From Rugosibacter aromaticivorans (GTDB taxonomy: Bacteria > Pseudomonadota > Gammaproteobacteria > Burkholderiales > Rhodocyclaceae): DNA of 64,000 nt. The number at the start of each line of letters is the position of its first letter. The first letter of the stretch is position 1. Location of the stretch: the NCBI RefSeq assembly GCF_000934545.1, contig NZ_CP010554.1, positions 496,001 to 560,000 on the forward strand, given 5' to 3'. Shown here piece after piece: positions 9,960-18,938 of the stretch. The notes under the pieces are model-generated. The model searched no databases, was not told the DNA's origin, and saw only the letters and a list, made by a program, of their open reading frames with translations. The position numbers were made by a program, and so were the translations under genes.

Positions 9960-11011
9960 AAAAGCTCTTGGTCATGGCGGGTGGTACAGGCGGGCACATT
10001 ATGCCGGGGTTGGCAGTGGCGGAGCATTTGCGGGCACAAGGCTGGAAGATTGCGTGGCTGGGTAATCCTGCGGGAATGGAAGCCAAGCTGGTGGCTGGGC
10101 GCGGCTATCAAATGGCCTGGATGAATTTTTCGGCATTGCGTGGCAAGGGGCTGATGCGCAAGCTCGCCTTGCCCTTGAATTTACTCCGTGGCTGTGTGGG
10201 CGCCTGGCGTGCGTTTTCACGCATCCGGCCCGACGTGGTACTGGGCATGGGTGGGTATGTCACTTTCCCCGGCGGGCTGGTGGCGGCGTTGCGCGGGATT
10301 CCACTGGTGTTGCATGAACAGAATTCCGTCGCTGGGTTGGCTAATCGGGTGCTCGCCAAGATAGCCACCCGCACCCTCTGTGGTTTTCCTGATGTCTTGG
10401 TGCGCGGCCTCTGGACAGGGAACCCCGTGCGCCCCGAGATCACCGTATTGCCAGCGCCGACTTTTCGCTACGCCGAGCGCACGGGCCCTTTACACGTGCT
10501 GGTCGTAGGCGGCAGCTTGGGCGCACAGGTGTTGAACGAAGCGGTGCCAGAAGCTTGGGCGTTGATGACAGAAAACGAACGGCCACAGGTGGTGCATCAG
10601 GCGGGTGAACAACATCTGCCCCAGTTACAAGCGTTGTATGCCGAGGCTGGCGTAAAAGCAAATTGTGTTGCATTCATTGAGGATATGGCTGGGGCCTATG
10701 CCTGGGCTGATCTGGTGATCTGCCGTGCGGGTGCGCTCACGGTGGCAGAGCTTGCTGCTGCGGGGGTGGCGAGTGTGCTGGTGCCGTACCCGCATGCGGT
10801 GGATGACCACCAAACAGGCAATGCCCAATTTCTTGCCCGGGCCGGTGCCGCTATTTTGTTGCCACAAAAAGAGCTGACGGCCGAGCGCCTATTGATGATT
10901 TGCGATGTGCCGCGCAGTCAATGGGCACAAATGGCCGAGAAGGCGCATGCCCTGGCACGTCCCAAGGCTACCGCCGATGTGGCACAGCAGTGTGCAGATC
11001 TCGCGAAATGA
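9956..11011 (+). CDS. murG: UDP-GlcNAc:lipid I N-acetylglucosaminyltransferase MurG
   Basis: Peripheral inner-membrane glycosyltransferase (GT-B fold, GT28) that turns lipid I into lipid II. Residues 8-15 (AGGTGGHI) are the N-terminal glycine loop. Later come LVVGGSLGAQVLNEAVP and the C-terminal donor-binding segments CRAGALTVAEL and PYPHAVDDHQTGNA. The protein has 351 residues, a normal length. The start ATG overlaps the stop of a 39-codon leader frame created by the ftsW duplication. AGGTCAACCC just upstream is the ribosome site in both copies of the repeat. Confidence 0.96.
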   Translation: MKKLLVMAGGTGGHIMPGLAVAEHLRAQGWKIAWLGNPAGMEAKLVAGRGYQMAWMNFSALRGKGLMRKLALPLNLLRGCVGAWRAFSRIRPDVVLGMGGYVTFPGGLVAALRGIPLVLHEQNSVAGLANRVLAKIATRTLCGFPDVLVRGLWTGNPVRPEITVLPAPTFRYAERTGPLHVLVVGGSLGAQVLNEAVPEAWALMTENERPQVVHQAGEQHLPQLQALYAEAGVKANCVAFIEDMAGAYAWADLVICRAGALTVAELAAAGVASVLVPYPHAVDDHQTGNAQFLARAGAAILLPQKELTAERLLMICDVPRSQWAQMAEKAHALARPKATADVAQQCADLAK

Positions 11012-11024
11012 AAAGGAGCGAAAC

Positions 11025-11168
11025 ATGAGGCGTAAAGTCCAACGTATTCACTTCGTCGGCAACGAACGCGCGCAGTCGCGTTCTTTCCCGCAGTGGGCGG
11101 CCGTGCGGCTCTTGGTTGAACCCCAAGCCGCATCCGCCAATACCGACGAGGCGCACCATGCGGCATAA
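11025..11168 (+). pseudogene. Truncated duplicate of the murC 5' end (47 codons)
   Basis: The first 35 nt (11025-11059) match the first 35 nt of murC (11158-11192) with four mismatches and encode [12 protein letters not shown] against [12 protein letters not shown]. After that the similarity ends abruptly. The frame has a good ribosome site (AAAAGGAGCG) and runs 47 codons to a stop at 11166-11168, 8 nt past the true murC ATG, so ribosomes finishing it could restart on murC. The rest includes two hairpins (GAACGCG with CGCGTTC, and a GCGGCT/AGCCGC stem). Confidence 0.75.
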
Positions 11169-11201
11169 GGTCAAACGTATTCACTTCGTCGGTATTGGCG
11201 G
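11134..11201. repeat. Perfect 16-bp inverted repeat flanking the murC start codon
   Basis: CCGCCAATACCGACGA (11134-11149) is the exact reverse complement of 11186-11201, which lies inside the murC coding sequence (the glycine loop codons). The arms extend about five more bases with a single bulged base. The murC ATG sits in the 36-nt loop, so mRNA pairing could hide or expose the start. Confidence 0.8.
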
Positions 11202-12564
11202 TGCGGGTATGTCCGGTATCGCTGAGGTGCTGGTGAATCAGGGCTTTGAAGTCAGTGGTTCGGATATGGCTGCGAGTGCAACCACGCGTCGGCTGGCCAC
11301 GTTGGGTATACGCATTGCGATCGGGCATGCTGCAGAAAATGCGGCGCATGCCGATGCAGTGGTTGTTTCTACCGCGATTGCGGAGACCAATCCCGAAGTG
11401 GTCATGGCGCGCTCGCGCCATGTGCCGGTGGTGCCGCGTGCACAAATGCTGGCTGAACTGATGCGTATCAAGCAGGGCATTGCTATCGCGGGTACCCACG
11501 GCAAAACAACCACGACCAGTCTGGTAGCGAGTTGTCTGGCCGAGGGTGGTTTGGATCCGACATTCGTGATTGGTGGCCGGTTAATCTCTGCTGGCGCCAA
11601 TGCGCAGTTGGGCACGGGCGAGTTTCTGGTGGCGGAAGCGGATGAATCAGATGCTTCGTTTTTATTTCTCTCGCCGGTGATTTCGGTGGTGACAAATATT
11701 GATGCCGATCACATGGAAACTTACGGGCATGATTTTTCACGGCTCAAGCAGGCGTTCGTGGATTTTTTGCACCGGCTGCCGTTTTATGGCGTGGCGGTGG
11801 TGTGCCTGGATGATGCCAACGTGTGCGAAATACTGCCGCGTGTGGCCAAGCAAATGGTGACGTATGGCATCGATGCCGAGGCTAATTTTCGTGCCGAAAA
11901 TATCAAAGCCGATGGGGGCGTGATGCGCTTTGATTGCGTACGCCGTAATGGCAGCGTGTCGCGCTTGCCCATCGTGTTGAATTTGCCCGGCCGTCACAAT
12001 GTATTGAATGCCCTGGCGGCCATTGCGGTGGCGACAGAAGTCGGCGTTGGTGACACGGTGATTATTCGCGCATTAGCCCAGTTCAAGGGCGTCGGCCGAC
12101 GCTTTCAGCGCTATGGCGAGGTGGCGGCAGCGCGCGGCGGAAAATTCACCTTGATTGACGATTACGCCCATCATCCCGTGGAGATGGCAGCCACACTCAG
12201 CGCTGCCCGCGCGGCTTTTCCGGGGCGGCGTTTGGTGCTGGCTTTTCAACCGCACCGCTACACCCGCACGCGCGATTGCTTTGAGGATTTTGTCAAAGTG
12301 TTGTCCAGCGTCGATGTGTTATTGCTTGCTGAGGTTTATGCCGCAGGCGAATCGCCGATTGTGGCGGCCGATGGTCGCACACTCGTCCGCGCAGTGCGCC
12401 TTGCGGGCAAGGTAGAGCCTGTCTTTGTTGAAGAGATTACCGCCATGCCGGAAATGATCAGCGATACAGCGCAAGACGGTGATGTGGTGATTACCATGGG
12501 TGCCGGATCCATTGGCACGGTGCCGATGCAGTTGGTGGCAGAGGTTGACAATGCACATGGCTGA
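11158..12564 (+). CDS. murC: UDP-MurNAc:L-alanine ligase MurC
   Basis: First Mur ligase, adding L-Ala to UDP-MurNAc. The 468-residue protein has the N-terminal [14 protein letters not shown] dinucleotide-like loop, the ATP loop GTHGKTTTT, the EADESDASF segment and the C-terminal [14 protein letters not shown] motif. The start is ATG 11158 ([12 protein letters not shown], the family N-terminus). The frame is open further upstream only through a non-homologous spacer. The ribosome site is weak (GAGG at 11148-11151), consistent with coupling from the upstream 47-codon frame. It overlaps murB by 14 nt. Confidence 0.95.
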   Translation: MRHKVKRIHFVGIGGAGMSGIAEVLVNQGFEVSGSDMAASATTRRLATLGIRIAIGHAAENAAHADAVVVSTAIAETNPEVVMARSRHVPVVPRAQMLAELMRIKQGIAIAGTHGKTTTTSLVASCLAEGGLDPTFVIGGRLISAGANAQLGTGEFLVAEADESDASFLFLSPVISVVTNIDADHMETYGHDFSRLKQAFVDFLHRLPFYGVAVVCLDDANVCEILPRVAKQMVTYGIDAEANFRAENIKADGGVMRFDCVRRNGSVSRLPIVLNLPGRHNVLNALAAIAVATEVGVGDTVIIRALAQFKGVGRRFQRYGEVAAARGGKFTLIDDYAHHPVEMAATLSAARAAFPGRRLVLAFQPHRYTRTRDCFEDFVKVLSSVDVLLLAEVYAAGESPIVAADGRTLVRAVRLAGKVEPVFVEEITAMPEMISDTAQDGDVVITMGAGSIGTVPMQLVAEVDNAHG

Positions 12565-13489
12565 AATGCCTCGTGGCCGCCTGTGCGAGAACGAGCCCAT
12601 GGCGCGACACGTTTCCTGGCGCGCGGGCGGCGCGGCGCGGCGCGCATTTTTCCCGGTGGACAGGAAAGATTTGGCAACCTTCATGCACACCTTGCCGCGC
12701 GATGAGGCGGTATTGATGGTGGGTCTTGGCAGTAATCTGCTGGTGCGTGACGGGGGGTTTGCCGGCACGGTTATTTTCACTCATGGCACCTTGGCCGGAT
12801 TGTCTCGTCTAGCGCTTGAAGACGACGGCACGGTTTACGCCGAGGCAGGCGTGGCAACACCCAAGCTTGCGCGCTTTGCAGCGAATCACGCGTTTGCCGA
12901 AGCAGAATTTTTCGCCGGCATTCCGGGCACGGTCGGGGGCGCACTGGCCATGAATGCCGGGTGCCACGGCGGGGAGATCTGGCGTTACGTGACGCGCGTG
13001 ATGATGATGAACCGGCAAGCCGAATGTGTGATGCGTACCGTGGATCATTTTGAGATTGGCTACCGCCATGTGCGCCCTCGGTTTGGCGAGGATGAAATTT
13101 TTGCCGCCGCGTGGTTTCGCTTTCCACGTGGTCAAACTATTGCGGCGCGAGGGCGTATTCGCGAACTGCTGGCGCGACGCATTGCCACGCAGCCACTGGG
13201 TTTACCCAATGCGGGGTCCGTCTTCAGAAATCCGCCGGGAGATCACGCGGCACGCTTGATTGAGGCGGCTGGGCTCAAAGGTGTTTGGTCGGGTGGGGCG
13301 CAGGTTTCTGAAAAGCATGCGAATTTCATCGTTAATCCCGACGGCAAGGCGACGGCAAATGAGATAGAAATGCTCATCGACAAAATTCGGTTCGAAGTGA
13401 ACAAAAAGTTTGCTGTGCAGCTTGTGCCGGAGGTGCGAATTGTTGGAAAAAATGCGGTTGGAAAAAATTCGGTTGGGGAAAATCTGTGA
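12551..13489 (+). CDS. murB: UDP-N-acetylenolpyruvoylglucosamine reductase MurB
   Basis: FAD enzyme that reduces enolpyruvyl-UDP-GlcNAc to UDP-MurNAc with NADPH. FAD-binding segments [13 protein letters not shown] and [20 protein letters not shown] are clear, followed by [19 protein letters not shown] with the catalytic serine and VPEVRIVG with the catalytic glutamate region. Start ATG 12551 ([14 protein letters not shown]) follows GAGG by 6 nt; ATG 12557 and 12566 are alternatives. The protein is 312 residues. The tail [14 protein letters not shown] is encoded by a 15-nt triplication past the normal end. It overlaps ddl by 4 nt (GTGA). Confidence 0.95.
   Translation: MHMAEMPRGRLCENEPMARHVSWRAGGAARRAFFPVDRKDLATFMHTLPRDEAVLMVGLGSNLLVRDGGFAGTVIFTHGTLAGLSRLALEDDGTVYAEAGVATPKLARFAANHAFAEAEFFAGIPGTVGGALAMNAGCHGGEIWRYVTRVMMMNRQAECVMRTVDHFEIGYRHVRPRFGEDEIFAAAWFRFPRGQTIAARGRIRELLARRIATQPLGLPNAGSVFRNPPGDHAARLIEAAGLKGVWSGGAQVSEKHANFIVNPDGKATANEIEMLIDKIRFEVNKKFAVQLVPEVRIVGKNAVGKNSVGENL
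13442..13486 (+). repeat. Three in-frame 15-nt repeats at the murB 3' end
   Basis: GTTGGAAAAAATGCG, GTTGGAAAAAATTCG and GTTGGGGAAAATCTG encode [15 protein letters not shown], abutting the GTGA overlap with ddl. The A-runs make it a plausible slippage site. Confidence 0.85.
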
Positions 13490-14394
13490 ATTTTGGCAAA
13501 GTAGCCGTGATGATGGGTGGCAAGTCGGCAGAGCGCGAAGTGTCGTTAAAAAGCGGCGCGGCGGTGCTGTCGGCACTGCGTGCTGCGGGAATTGATGCCG
13601 CCCCGTTTGACCCGCAGGACAAACCCCTCGAAGCGTTGCATGGCGAAAATTTCAGCCGCGTGTTCATTGCGCTGCATGGGCGGGGTGGGGAAGACGGCAG
13701 TATGCAAGGCGCCCTGAATCTGCTGAATATTCCTTATACCGGCAGTGGCGTGCTGGCTTCTGCCCTGGCGATGGATAAGTGGCGGTGCAAATTGGTCTGG
13801 GCCGCTGCTGGCCTGCCCGTGCCGGAATACGGGATTGTGACGCCGACCAGTAACTTTGCCGAAATTGAAGCGCGGCTGGGTTTACCCCTGTTTGTGAAGC
13901 CCGCCAATGAAGGTTCCAGCATCGGCATTAGCAAGGTAAAAGAGTCTGGCGGCCTGCGTGCCGCGTTTAAGCTGGCCGCACAATATGATTCGTGCGTCAT
14001 TGCAGAGCGGTTCTTGGCCGGCGGTGAATTTACTGTTGGGATTATCGGGGACCAGGCATTGCCGGTGATTCGCATTGTTCCGCAAACTGAGTTTTATGAT
14101 TTTGCAGCCAAGTATTCGCGTGATGACACGACATACCACATCCCCAGCGGTTTAGGCGAGGCACGGGAGGCAGAAATTCGTGCCATGGCGTTACGCGCTT
14201 TTGCAGCACTGGGTGGTCGCAGTTGGGGGCGCATTGATGTGCTGCTGGATGCTGAAGGCCGCGCCTGGTGTCTGGAGGCCAACACCTCGCCGGGCATGAC
14301 CGATCACTCGCTGGTGCCGATGGCGGCAAAGGCTGCGGGAATTTCGTTCGGCGATCTGGTCGTGAAGTTACTGGTGGAGGCACGCTGTGATTAA
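13486..14394 (+). CDS. ddlB: D-alanine--D-alanine ligase
   Basis: ATP-grasp enzyme making the D-Ala-D-Ala that MurF uses. The N-terminal [16 protein letters not shown] loop, the central [15 protein letters not shown] segment and the C-terminal [20 protein letters not shown] metal and substrate site are all present. 302 residues is typical of the DdlB type found in dcw clusters. It starts at GTG 13486 overlapping the murB stop, and its end overlaps ftsQ by 8 nt. Confidence 0.96.
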   Translation: MNFGKVAVMMGGKSAEREVSLKSGAAVLSALRAAGIDAAPFDPQDKPLEALHGENFSRVFIALHGRGGEDGSMQGALNLLNIPYTGSGVLASALAMDKWRCKLVWAAAGLPVPEYGIVTPTSNFAEIEARLGLPLFVKPANEGSSIGISKVKESGGLRAAFKLAAQYDSCVIAERFLAGGEFTVGIIGDQALPVIRIVPQTEFYDFAAKYSRDDTTYHIPSGLGEAREAEIRAMALRAFAALGGRSWGRIDVLLDAEGRAWCLEANTSPGMTDHSLVPMAAKAAGISFGDLVVKLLVEARCD

Positions 14395-15199
14395 GGCCGG
14401 GGTTCGCGGTAATAGCCGCAACAGCCGTAAGATCGGCAATACGCATGCACAGGCAAAAGCCAGCGGCAACCTGTTTTGGGATTCTCCCCGATTGATCAAT
14501 TCAGTGGCCGACTTGGTTTTTATTTTTGGCGGTGTCCTCCTGGCCTGGGCTGGTTTGCTGGTTTTGCAGCGGCTGCCCATCCTTCCGATTAAAAATGTCA
14601 TTGTTACTGCGGCGGTTCCGCAAGTGTCCGGTGCGCAGATTGAGCAAGTGGCGCGCACCGTGATTACCGGAAATTTTCTAACCGTTAACTTGGCCGCAGC
14701 GCAGCGATCTTTTGAACAGTTGCCCTGGGTGCGGCTTGCCAGTTTGCGCCGCCAATGGCCGGATAGTCTGGTGCTGACTTTTGAGGGGCAGCATCCCGTG
14801 GCACAGTGGTCCTCGCTTGATGGTGAGGCCCGGCTAGTCAATGAGCTTGGCGAAGTCTTTGTCGCTACGGCGCCCCCGGGGATGGCCCTGCCGGTTTTTT
14901 CTGGACCGGAGGGTTCGTCAGCGCAAATGCTCACACGCTATGGTGAGTTTGCAACACAACTGGCTACCATCCACCGCGATCTGGTAGCGCTGCGGCTCTC
15001 GCAGCGCGAAGCCTGGCAGCTCAAACTGGATGATGGTGTGGTGCTTGAGTTGGGGCGCGACCAACCCAAAACGCCGCTGGCTGAACGCCTGACGCGATTT
15101 ACAACCCACTATGCAAGCGTGAAGGATCGCCTGCACGCACTAAGCGTGGTGGATATGCGGTATCCCAGTGGATTTGCCCTTAAGGCGAGAAAAAGTTAA
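14387..15199 (+). CDS. ftsQ: Cell division protein FtsQ
   Basis: Bitopic inner-membrane divisome protein that binds FtsB/FtsL. The 270 residues show a basic cytoplasmic N-terminus, one transmembrane helix (about residues 42-62), a POTRA domain (from [12 protein letters not shown] to the [14 protein letters not shown] strand) and a beta domain. It starts with GTG 14387 inside the ddl 3' end, and the stop TAA overlaps an ATG at 15199 that belongs to a duplicated copy of the ftsA start rather than to ftsA itself. Confidence 0.94.
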   Translation: MIKAGVRGNSRNSRKIGNTHAQAKASGNLFWDSPRLINSVADLVFIFGGVLLAWAGLLVLQRLPILPIKNVIVTAAVPQVSGAQIEQVARTVITGNFLTVNLAAAQRSFEQLPWVRLASLRRQWPDSLVLTFEGQHPVAQWSSLDGEARLVNELGEVFVATAPPGMALPVFSGPEGSSAQMLTRYGEFATQLATIHRDLVALRLSQREAWQLKLDDGVVLELGRDQPKTPLAERLTRFTTHYASVKDRLHALSVVDMRYPSGFALKARKS

Positions 15200-15230
15200 T
15201 GAGTAAAGAAACCAATGAGCAAAGAAATCA
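15199..15230 (+). repeat. Tandem 16-nt duplication of the ftsA start
   Basis: ATGAGTAAAGAAACCA (15199-15214) and ATGAGCAAAGAAATCA (15215-15230) differ at two positions. The first ATG overlaps the ftsQ stop (TAATG) but opens a frame of only 12 codons. The second is the true ftsA start. Confidence 0.85.
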
Positions 15231-16447
15231 AGCGTGACCTGATTGTTGGCCTCGATATCGGCACCTCAAAGATCGTTGCAATCGTAGGCGAGGTTGACGG
15301 TGAAGGCAGACTCTCTGTGCTGGGGATGGGAATGCAGGAATCCACCGGCATTAAGCGCGGCATGGTGATCAACATTGAAGCCACGGTGAATTCGATCTCC
15401 AAAGCCATTGCTGAAGTTGAGATGATGGTCGGTTGCAAGGTGCGCGAGGTGTATACCGGAATTGCCGGCAGCCACATCAAGAGCAAGGATTCTTCAGGCA
15501 TGGCGGTGGTGCGCGAAAAAGAAGTCACGCCATTCGATGTGGAGCGCGCCATTGAAGCGGCCAATGCCACGCCTATTTCTGCCGACGACCAGATTTTGCA
15601 CACGCTGGTGCAAGAGTTCATCGTTGACGGCCAAGACGGTGTCAAGGAGCCCATCGGCATGGATGCGCGACGGCTTGATGTGAGAGTTCATCTCGTGACG
15701 GGCGCAGTGACGGCAGTGCAGAACATCGTTAAATGTGTACACCGCTGCGGGTTGGAAGTTGTTGATCTCGTGCTACAGCCCCTGGCCTCAGGTTATGCCG
15801 TGCTGACGGATGACGAAAAGGATGTTGGTGTTTGCCTGGTTGATATTGGCGGCGGCACTACGGATATTGCCGTCTTTGTACAGGGGGCCATTCGGCACAC
15901 AGCAGTGATTCCGATTGCGGGTGACCAGGTAACTAATGATATTGCGATTGCTTTGCGCACATCAACGCAGGACGCGGAAGACATCAAAATGCGATTTGGT
16001 GTCGCACTTCAACAATTAGCAAGTGCTGAAGAAATGATCGAAGTCCCGGGCGTGGGTGATCGGCCGGGATCCCAGCTTTCACGGCAAACCTTGGCGGGGT
16101 TTATTCAGCCGCGTATCGAAGAGATTTTTCAGCAAGTGCAAGAAGAGCTGCATCGCAGCGGTTATGAGCGTCTTTTGCGAGCCGGCATTGTGCTCACAGG
16201 GGGCGCTGCACAAATGCCTGGCATGACTGAATTGGGTGAAGAAATATTTCATAACACCGTGAAATTAGTTACACCGCTTTACGAAGGGAATTTGCGTGAT
16301 TTTGTGCGCAACCCGCGTTATTCGACTGCCATGGGTTTGCTTTTGGAGGGTGTGGCGCAACGTCAGCGAGGGATGAAGGTGCAGCACCCCAAGACATTTA
16401 CGCAGGTTTTGGGTCGTATGCGGGCATGGTTTGGTAAGAATTTTTAG
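15215..16447 (+). CDS. ftsA: Cell division protein FtsA
   Basis: Actin-like ATPase that tethers FtsZ to the membrane and recruits later divisome proteins. Phosphate-binding loops LDIGTSKIVAIVGEV and VDIGGGTTDIAVF, the FtsA-specific 1C region, and LTGGAAQMPGM near the C-terminus are visible. The end RMRAWFGKNF is the amphipathic membrane-targeting helix. 410 residues is normal. It begins 15 nt after the ftsQ stop because its start has been tandemly duplicated. A 48-nt gap separates it from ftsZ. Confidence 0.96.
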   Translation: MSKEIKRDLIVGLDIGTSKIVAIVGEVDGEGRLSVLGMGMQESTGIKRGMVINIEATVNSISKAIAEVEMMVGCKVREVYTGIAGSHIKSKDSSGMAVVREKEVTPFDVERAIEAANATPISADDQILHTLVQEFIVDGQDGVKEPIGMDARRLDVRVHLVTGAVTAVQNIVKCVHRCGLEVVDLVLQPLASGYAVLTDDEKDVGVCLVDIGGGTTDIAVFVQGAIRHTAVIPIAGDQVTNDIAIALRTSTQDAEDIKMRFGVALQQLASAEEMIEVPGVGDRPGSQLSRQTLAGFIQPRIEEIFQQVQEELHRSGYERLLRAGIVLTGGAAQMPGMTELGEEIFHNTVKLVTPLYEGNLRDFVRNPRYSTAMGLLLEGVAQRQRGMKVQHPKTFTQVLGRMRAWFGKNF

Positions 16448-16495
16448 GTTGGTCATTTAGGTTTGATTGTGTAGTTATTTTTAAAGGAGACAAAA

Positions 16496-17680
16496 ATGTT
16501 TGAATTAGAAGAAGTTGCGTCACAGGAAGCCGCAGCTGGTAACACAGTAATCAAGGTGGTAGGTGTCGGCGGTGCGGGTGGTAATGCGGTTGAGCACATG
16601 ATCCGTGAAGGCGTGGGCGGTGTGGAGTTCATTTGCTGCAATACCGATGCGCAAGCGCTGGATAAAAGCAGTGCGCATGTCAAGCTGCAGCTCGGCCCTG
16701 GCTTGGGCGCAGGCGGTAAGCCTGAAAAAGCCAGAGAGCTTGCGCAGGCCGATCGACAGCGTATTGCTGAAGTTCTGGAAGGCGCGCATATGGTATTCAT
16801 TACCGCCGGTATGGGCGGGGGGACCGGTACCGGTGCTGGACCTGTGATCGCTGAGGTGGCGCGTGAATTAGGCATACTGACTGTTGCCGTGGTGACTAAA
16901 CCGTTTGAATACGAAGGCCGCCGTAAGCGCCTGGCCGAAGACGGTGTGACTGAGCTTGCTCAGTATGTTGATTCGTTAATTGTGATTCTCAACGAAAAAC
17001 TCGAAGAAGTTCTGGGTGACGATGTCAGTATGCTGGACGCTTTTAAAGCAGCAGATAATGTGCTGCGTAATGCGGTCGGTGGTATTGCAGAGATCATTAA
17101 TGTGCCAGGCTTGGTTAACGTCGATTTTGAAGATGTGCGCACGGTCATGGGCGAGATGGGCAAGGCAATGATGGGTTCAGCAACTGCTTCTGGGGTTGAT
17201 CGCGCACGTATCGCAGCAGAAGAAGCTGTGGCTAGCCCGTTGCTGGAAGGCGTCGAGTTGTCTGGCGCGCGAGGTGTGTTAGTGAATATCACAGCAAGTA
17301 ACACGCTGGGCTTGAGAGAGTACAAAGATGTGATGAATACCATTCGTCAATACACCGCCGCCGAGGCCACTGTGATTTGTGGTGCCGTGTTTGATGAATC
17401 AATGGAAGATCAATTGCGGGTTACGGTGGTGGCAACCGGTTTAGGCGCGATTGCAGGCAAGGTGCGCAAACCGGAAATGAAAATCGTTGAGCCGATCGGT
17501 CTGCGCACCGGCACCGATAACTTCCACGTTTTTGATGCCACGATGGGGCAGGTTGATTTGTCGAGTGTGGCGTCAAGTTTGCGTAGCAATATGCCACGTA
17601 ACAGCCAAGCTGACGCAATGGCTGCCTCGGGTGTTGATAAATATGACATCCCCGCTTTTTTGCGTCGTCAGTCTGATTAA
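16496..17680 (+). CDS. ftsZ: Cell division GTPase FtsZ
   Basis: Tubulin-like GTPase forming the division ring. The GTP loop GMGGGTGTGAGPV, the N-terminal VGVGGAGGNAVEHMI and the T7-loop segment NVDFEDVRTVM are present. The C-terminal KYDIPAFLRRQSD is the conserved peptide that binds FtsA and ZipA. The protein has 394 residues. A strong ribosome site (AAAGGAGAC) precedes the ATG. A strong hairpin lies 18 nt past the stop. Confidence 0.98.
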   Translation: MFELEEVASQEAAAGNTVIKVVGVGGAGGNAVEHMIREGVGGVEFICCNTDAQALDKSSAHVKLQLGPGLGAGGKPEKARELAQADRQRIAEVLEGAHMVFITAGMGGGTGTGAGPVIAEVARELGILTVAVVTKPFEYEGRRKRLAEDGVTELAQYVDSLIVILNEKLEEVLGDDVSMLDAFKAADNVLRNAVGGIAEIINVPGLVNVDFEDVRTVMGEMGKAMMGSATASGVDRARIAAEEAVASPLLEGVELSGARGVLVNITASNTLGLREYKDVMNTIRQYTAAEATVICGAVFDESMEDQLRVTVVATGLGAIAGKVRKPEMKIVEPIGLRTGTDNFHVFDATMGQVDLSSVASSLRSNMPRNSQADAMAASGVDKYDIPAFLRRQSD

Positions 17681-17698
17681 ATAGCCCCAGACGTAATA

Positions 17699-17724
17699 GT
17701 CACCGGGGAGTCTTCCCCGGTGAC
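17699..17724 (+). terminator. Perfect hairpin after ftsZ
   Basis: GTCACCGGGGA pairs perfectly with TCCCCGGTGAC (11 bp, 4-nt loop GTCT). No run of T follows, so it may be an attenuator or mRNA 3' stabiliser rather than a classical intrinsic terminator. It sits in the 149-nt gap before lpxC, which otherwise holds an A+T-rich stretch likely to include the lpxC promoter; I see no clear consensus hexamers. Confidence 0.7.
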
Positions 17725-17829
17725 ACCTGTCCTGCGTGTTAAAATTCAATTCATGCAATTATTAAGCTGTTTTTACAAAAAAAAGAAGTTTCCCCTGGAC
17801 TTGATTTCCAAGCCGCTTTCTAGCCCGCT

Positions 17830-18744
17830 ATGCTGCGCCAACGTACGCTGAAATCTGTTGTCAAGACCACCGGAGTGGGGCTCCACTCTGGCGCAAAGGT
17901 TTCGCTAGTTTTGCGTCCGGCCCCGGTTGATACGGGTGTTGTTTTTCGCCGGGTGGATTTGAATCCGCCTGTGGATCTGAAAGCTGATCCTTTTGGGGTT
18001 GGTGACACACGCATGGCCTCTTGCCTTGAAAAACAAGGAGCGAAAGTTGCAACCGTAGAGCACCTCATGTCCGCCCTGGCTGGGTTAGGCATTGACAACA
18101 TTTATATTGATGTCGATGCGGCAGAGTTGCCTATTATGGATGGCTCGGCCGCACCTTTTGTTTTTTTATTGCAGTCTGCCGGTATCGAAGAGCAGTCGGC
18201 TGCGAAGAAATTCATTCGTGTCAAAAAAATGGTTGAAGTCAAAGAGGGTGACAAATGGGCGCGCCTTTCCCCCTTTGATGGTTTCAGTCTCGAGTTCTCC
18301 ATAGTTTTTGCCCATCCTGCCGTCGCTCAGTCGGGTTCTAGCGCACATATCGATTTTGCCGATCAATCCTATGTTCGCGAAGTCGCACGCGCGCGGACAT
18401 TCGGGTTCATGCAAGATGTTGAAGTGTTACGTGAACAAGGTTTAGCCTTGGGGGGCAGCCTTGAAAATGCCATCGTGATGGATGAGTATCGTGTGTTGAA
18501 TAATGACGGCTTGCGTTATGCGGATGAATTCGTCAAACACAAAATACTGGATGCTGTCGGCGATCTTTATCTGATAGGGCATCCGCTACTCGCGGCGTTT
18601 TCTGCCCACAAATCTGGCCACGCGCTGAATAATGCACTCTTACGCGCCCTGCTGAGTGATGTATCCGCCTGGGAGATGGTGAGTTTTCTGCGGGTGGAAG
18701 ATGCGCCAGCCAAAGTGGCCGGACTTTATCCGCAACTGGCCTAA
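17830..18744 (+). CDS. lpxC: UDP-3-O-acyl-N-acetylglucosamine deacetylase LpxC
   Basis: Zinc deacetylase that commits UDP-acyl-GlcNAc to lipid A synthesis. Zinc and catalytic motifs are visible: [14 protein letters not shown] (first zinc histidine), and [17 protein letters not shown] with the second histidine and the aspartate, then [13 protein letters not shown] with the catalytic histidine. At 304 residues it has the usual length. It follows ftsZ as in most gamma- and betaproteobacteria. No good Shine-Dalgarno is seen before the ATG at 17830. Confidence 0.96.
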   Translation: MLRQRTLKSVVKTTGVGLHSGAKVSLVLRPAPVDTGVVFRRVDLNPPVDLKADPFGVGDTRMASCLEKQGAKVATVEHLMSALAGLGIDNIYIDVDAAELPIMDGSAAPFVFLLQSAGIEEQSAAKKFIRVKKMVEVKEGDKWARLSPFDGFSLEFSIVFAHPAVAQSGSSAHIDFADQSYVREVARARTFGFMQDVEVLREQGLALGGSLENAIVMDEYRVLNNDGLRYADEFVKHKILDAVGDLYLIGHPLLAAFSAHKSGHALNNALLRALLSDVSAWEMVSFLRVEDAPAKVAGLYPQLA

Positions 18745-18755
18745 GCGCCTAAGCC

Positions 18756-18938
18756 ATGTTGCTCCTCAGAGTGATCGGCATACTTACCGCGATAACCATA
18801 GGCAGTAGTGTCCTTGCCTGGTTGTTCACTCGCGATCGACGTTATCTCCTGCTTGCCGGCCGAGTTACCAAGGGTGCCTTGCTCGTGGCGCTAACCCTCT
18901 TGGTATTGATGGCAGCTGAACGACTGATTATTCTGTAA
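18756..18938 (+). CDS. Small two-helix membrane protein of unknown function
   Basis: A 60-residue frame beginning 11 nt after the lpxC stop. It contains two hydrophobic segments (about residues 4-24 and 39-58) separated by a basic loop (TRDRRYLLLAGRVTKG), so an inner-membrane hairpin is likely. The distance to lpxC suggests co-transcription. Its last 11 nt overlap the 3' end of the convergent dciA gene. I do not recognise a family with a known role. It is supported by composition and position rather than by homology. Confidence 0.6.
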   Translation: MLLLRVIGILTAITIGSSVLAWLFTRDRRYLLLAGRVTKGALLVALTLLVLMAAERLIIL

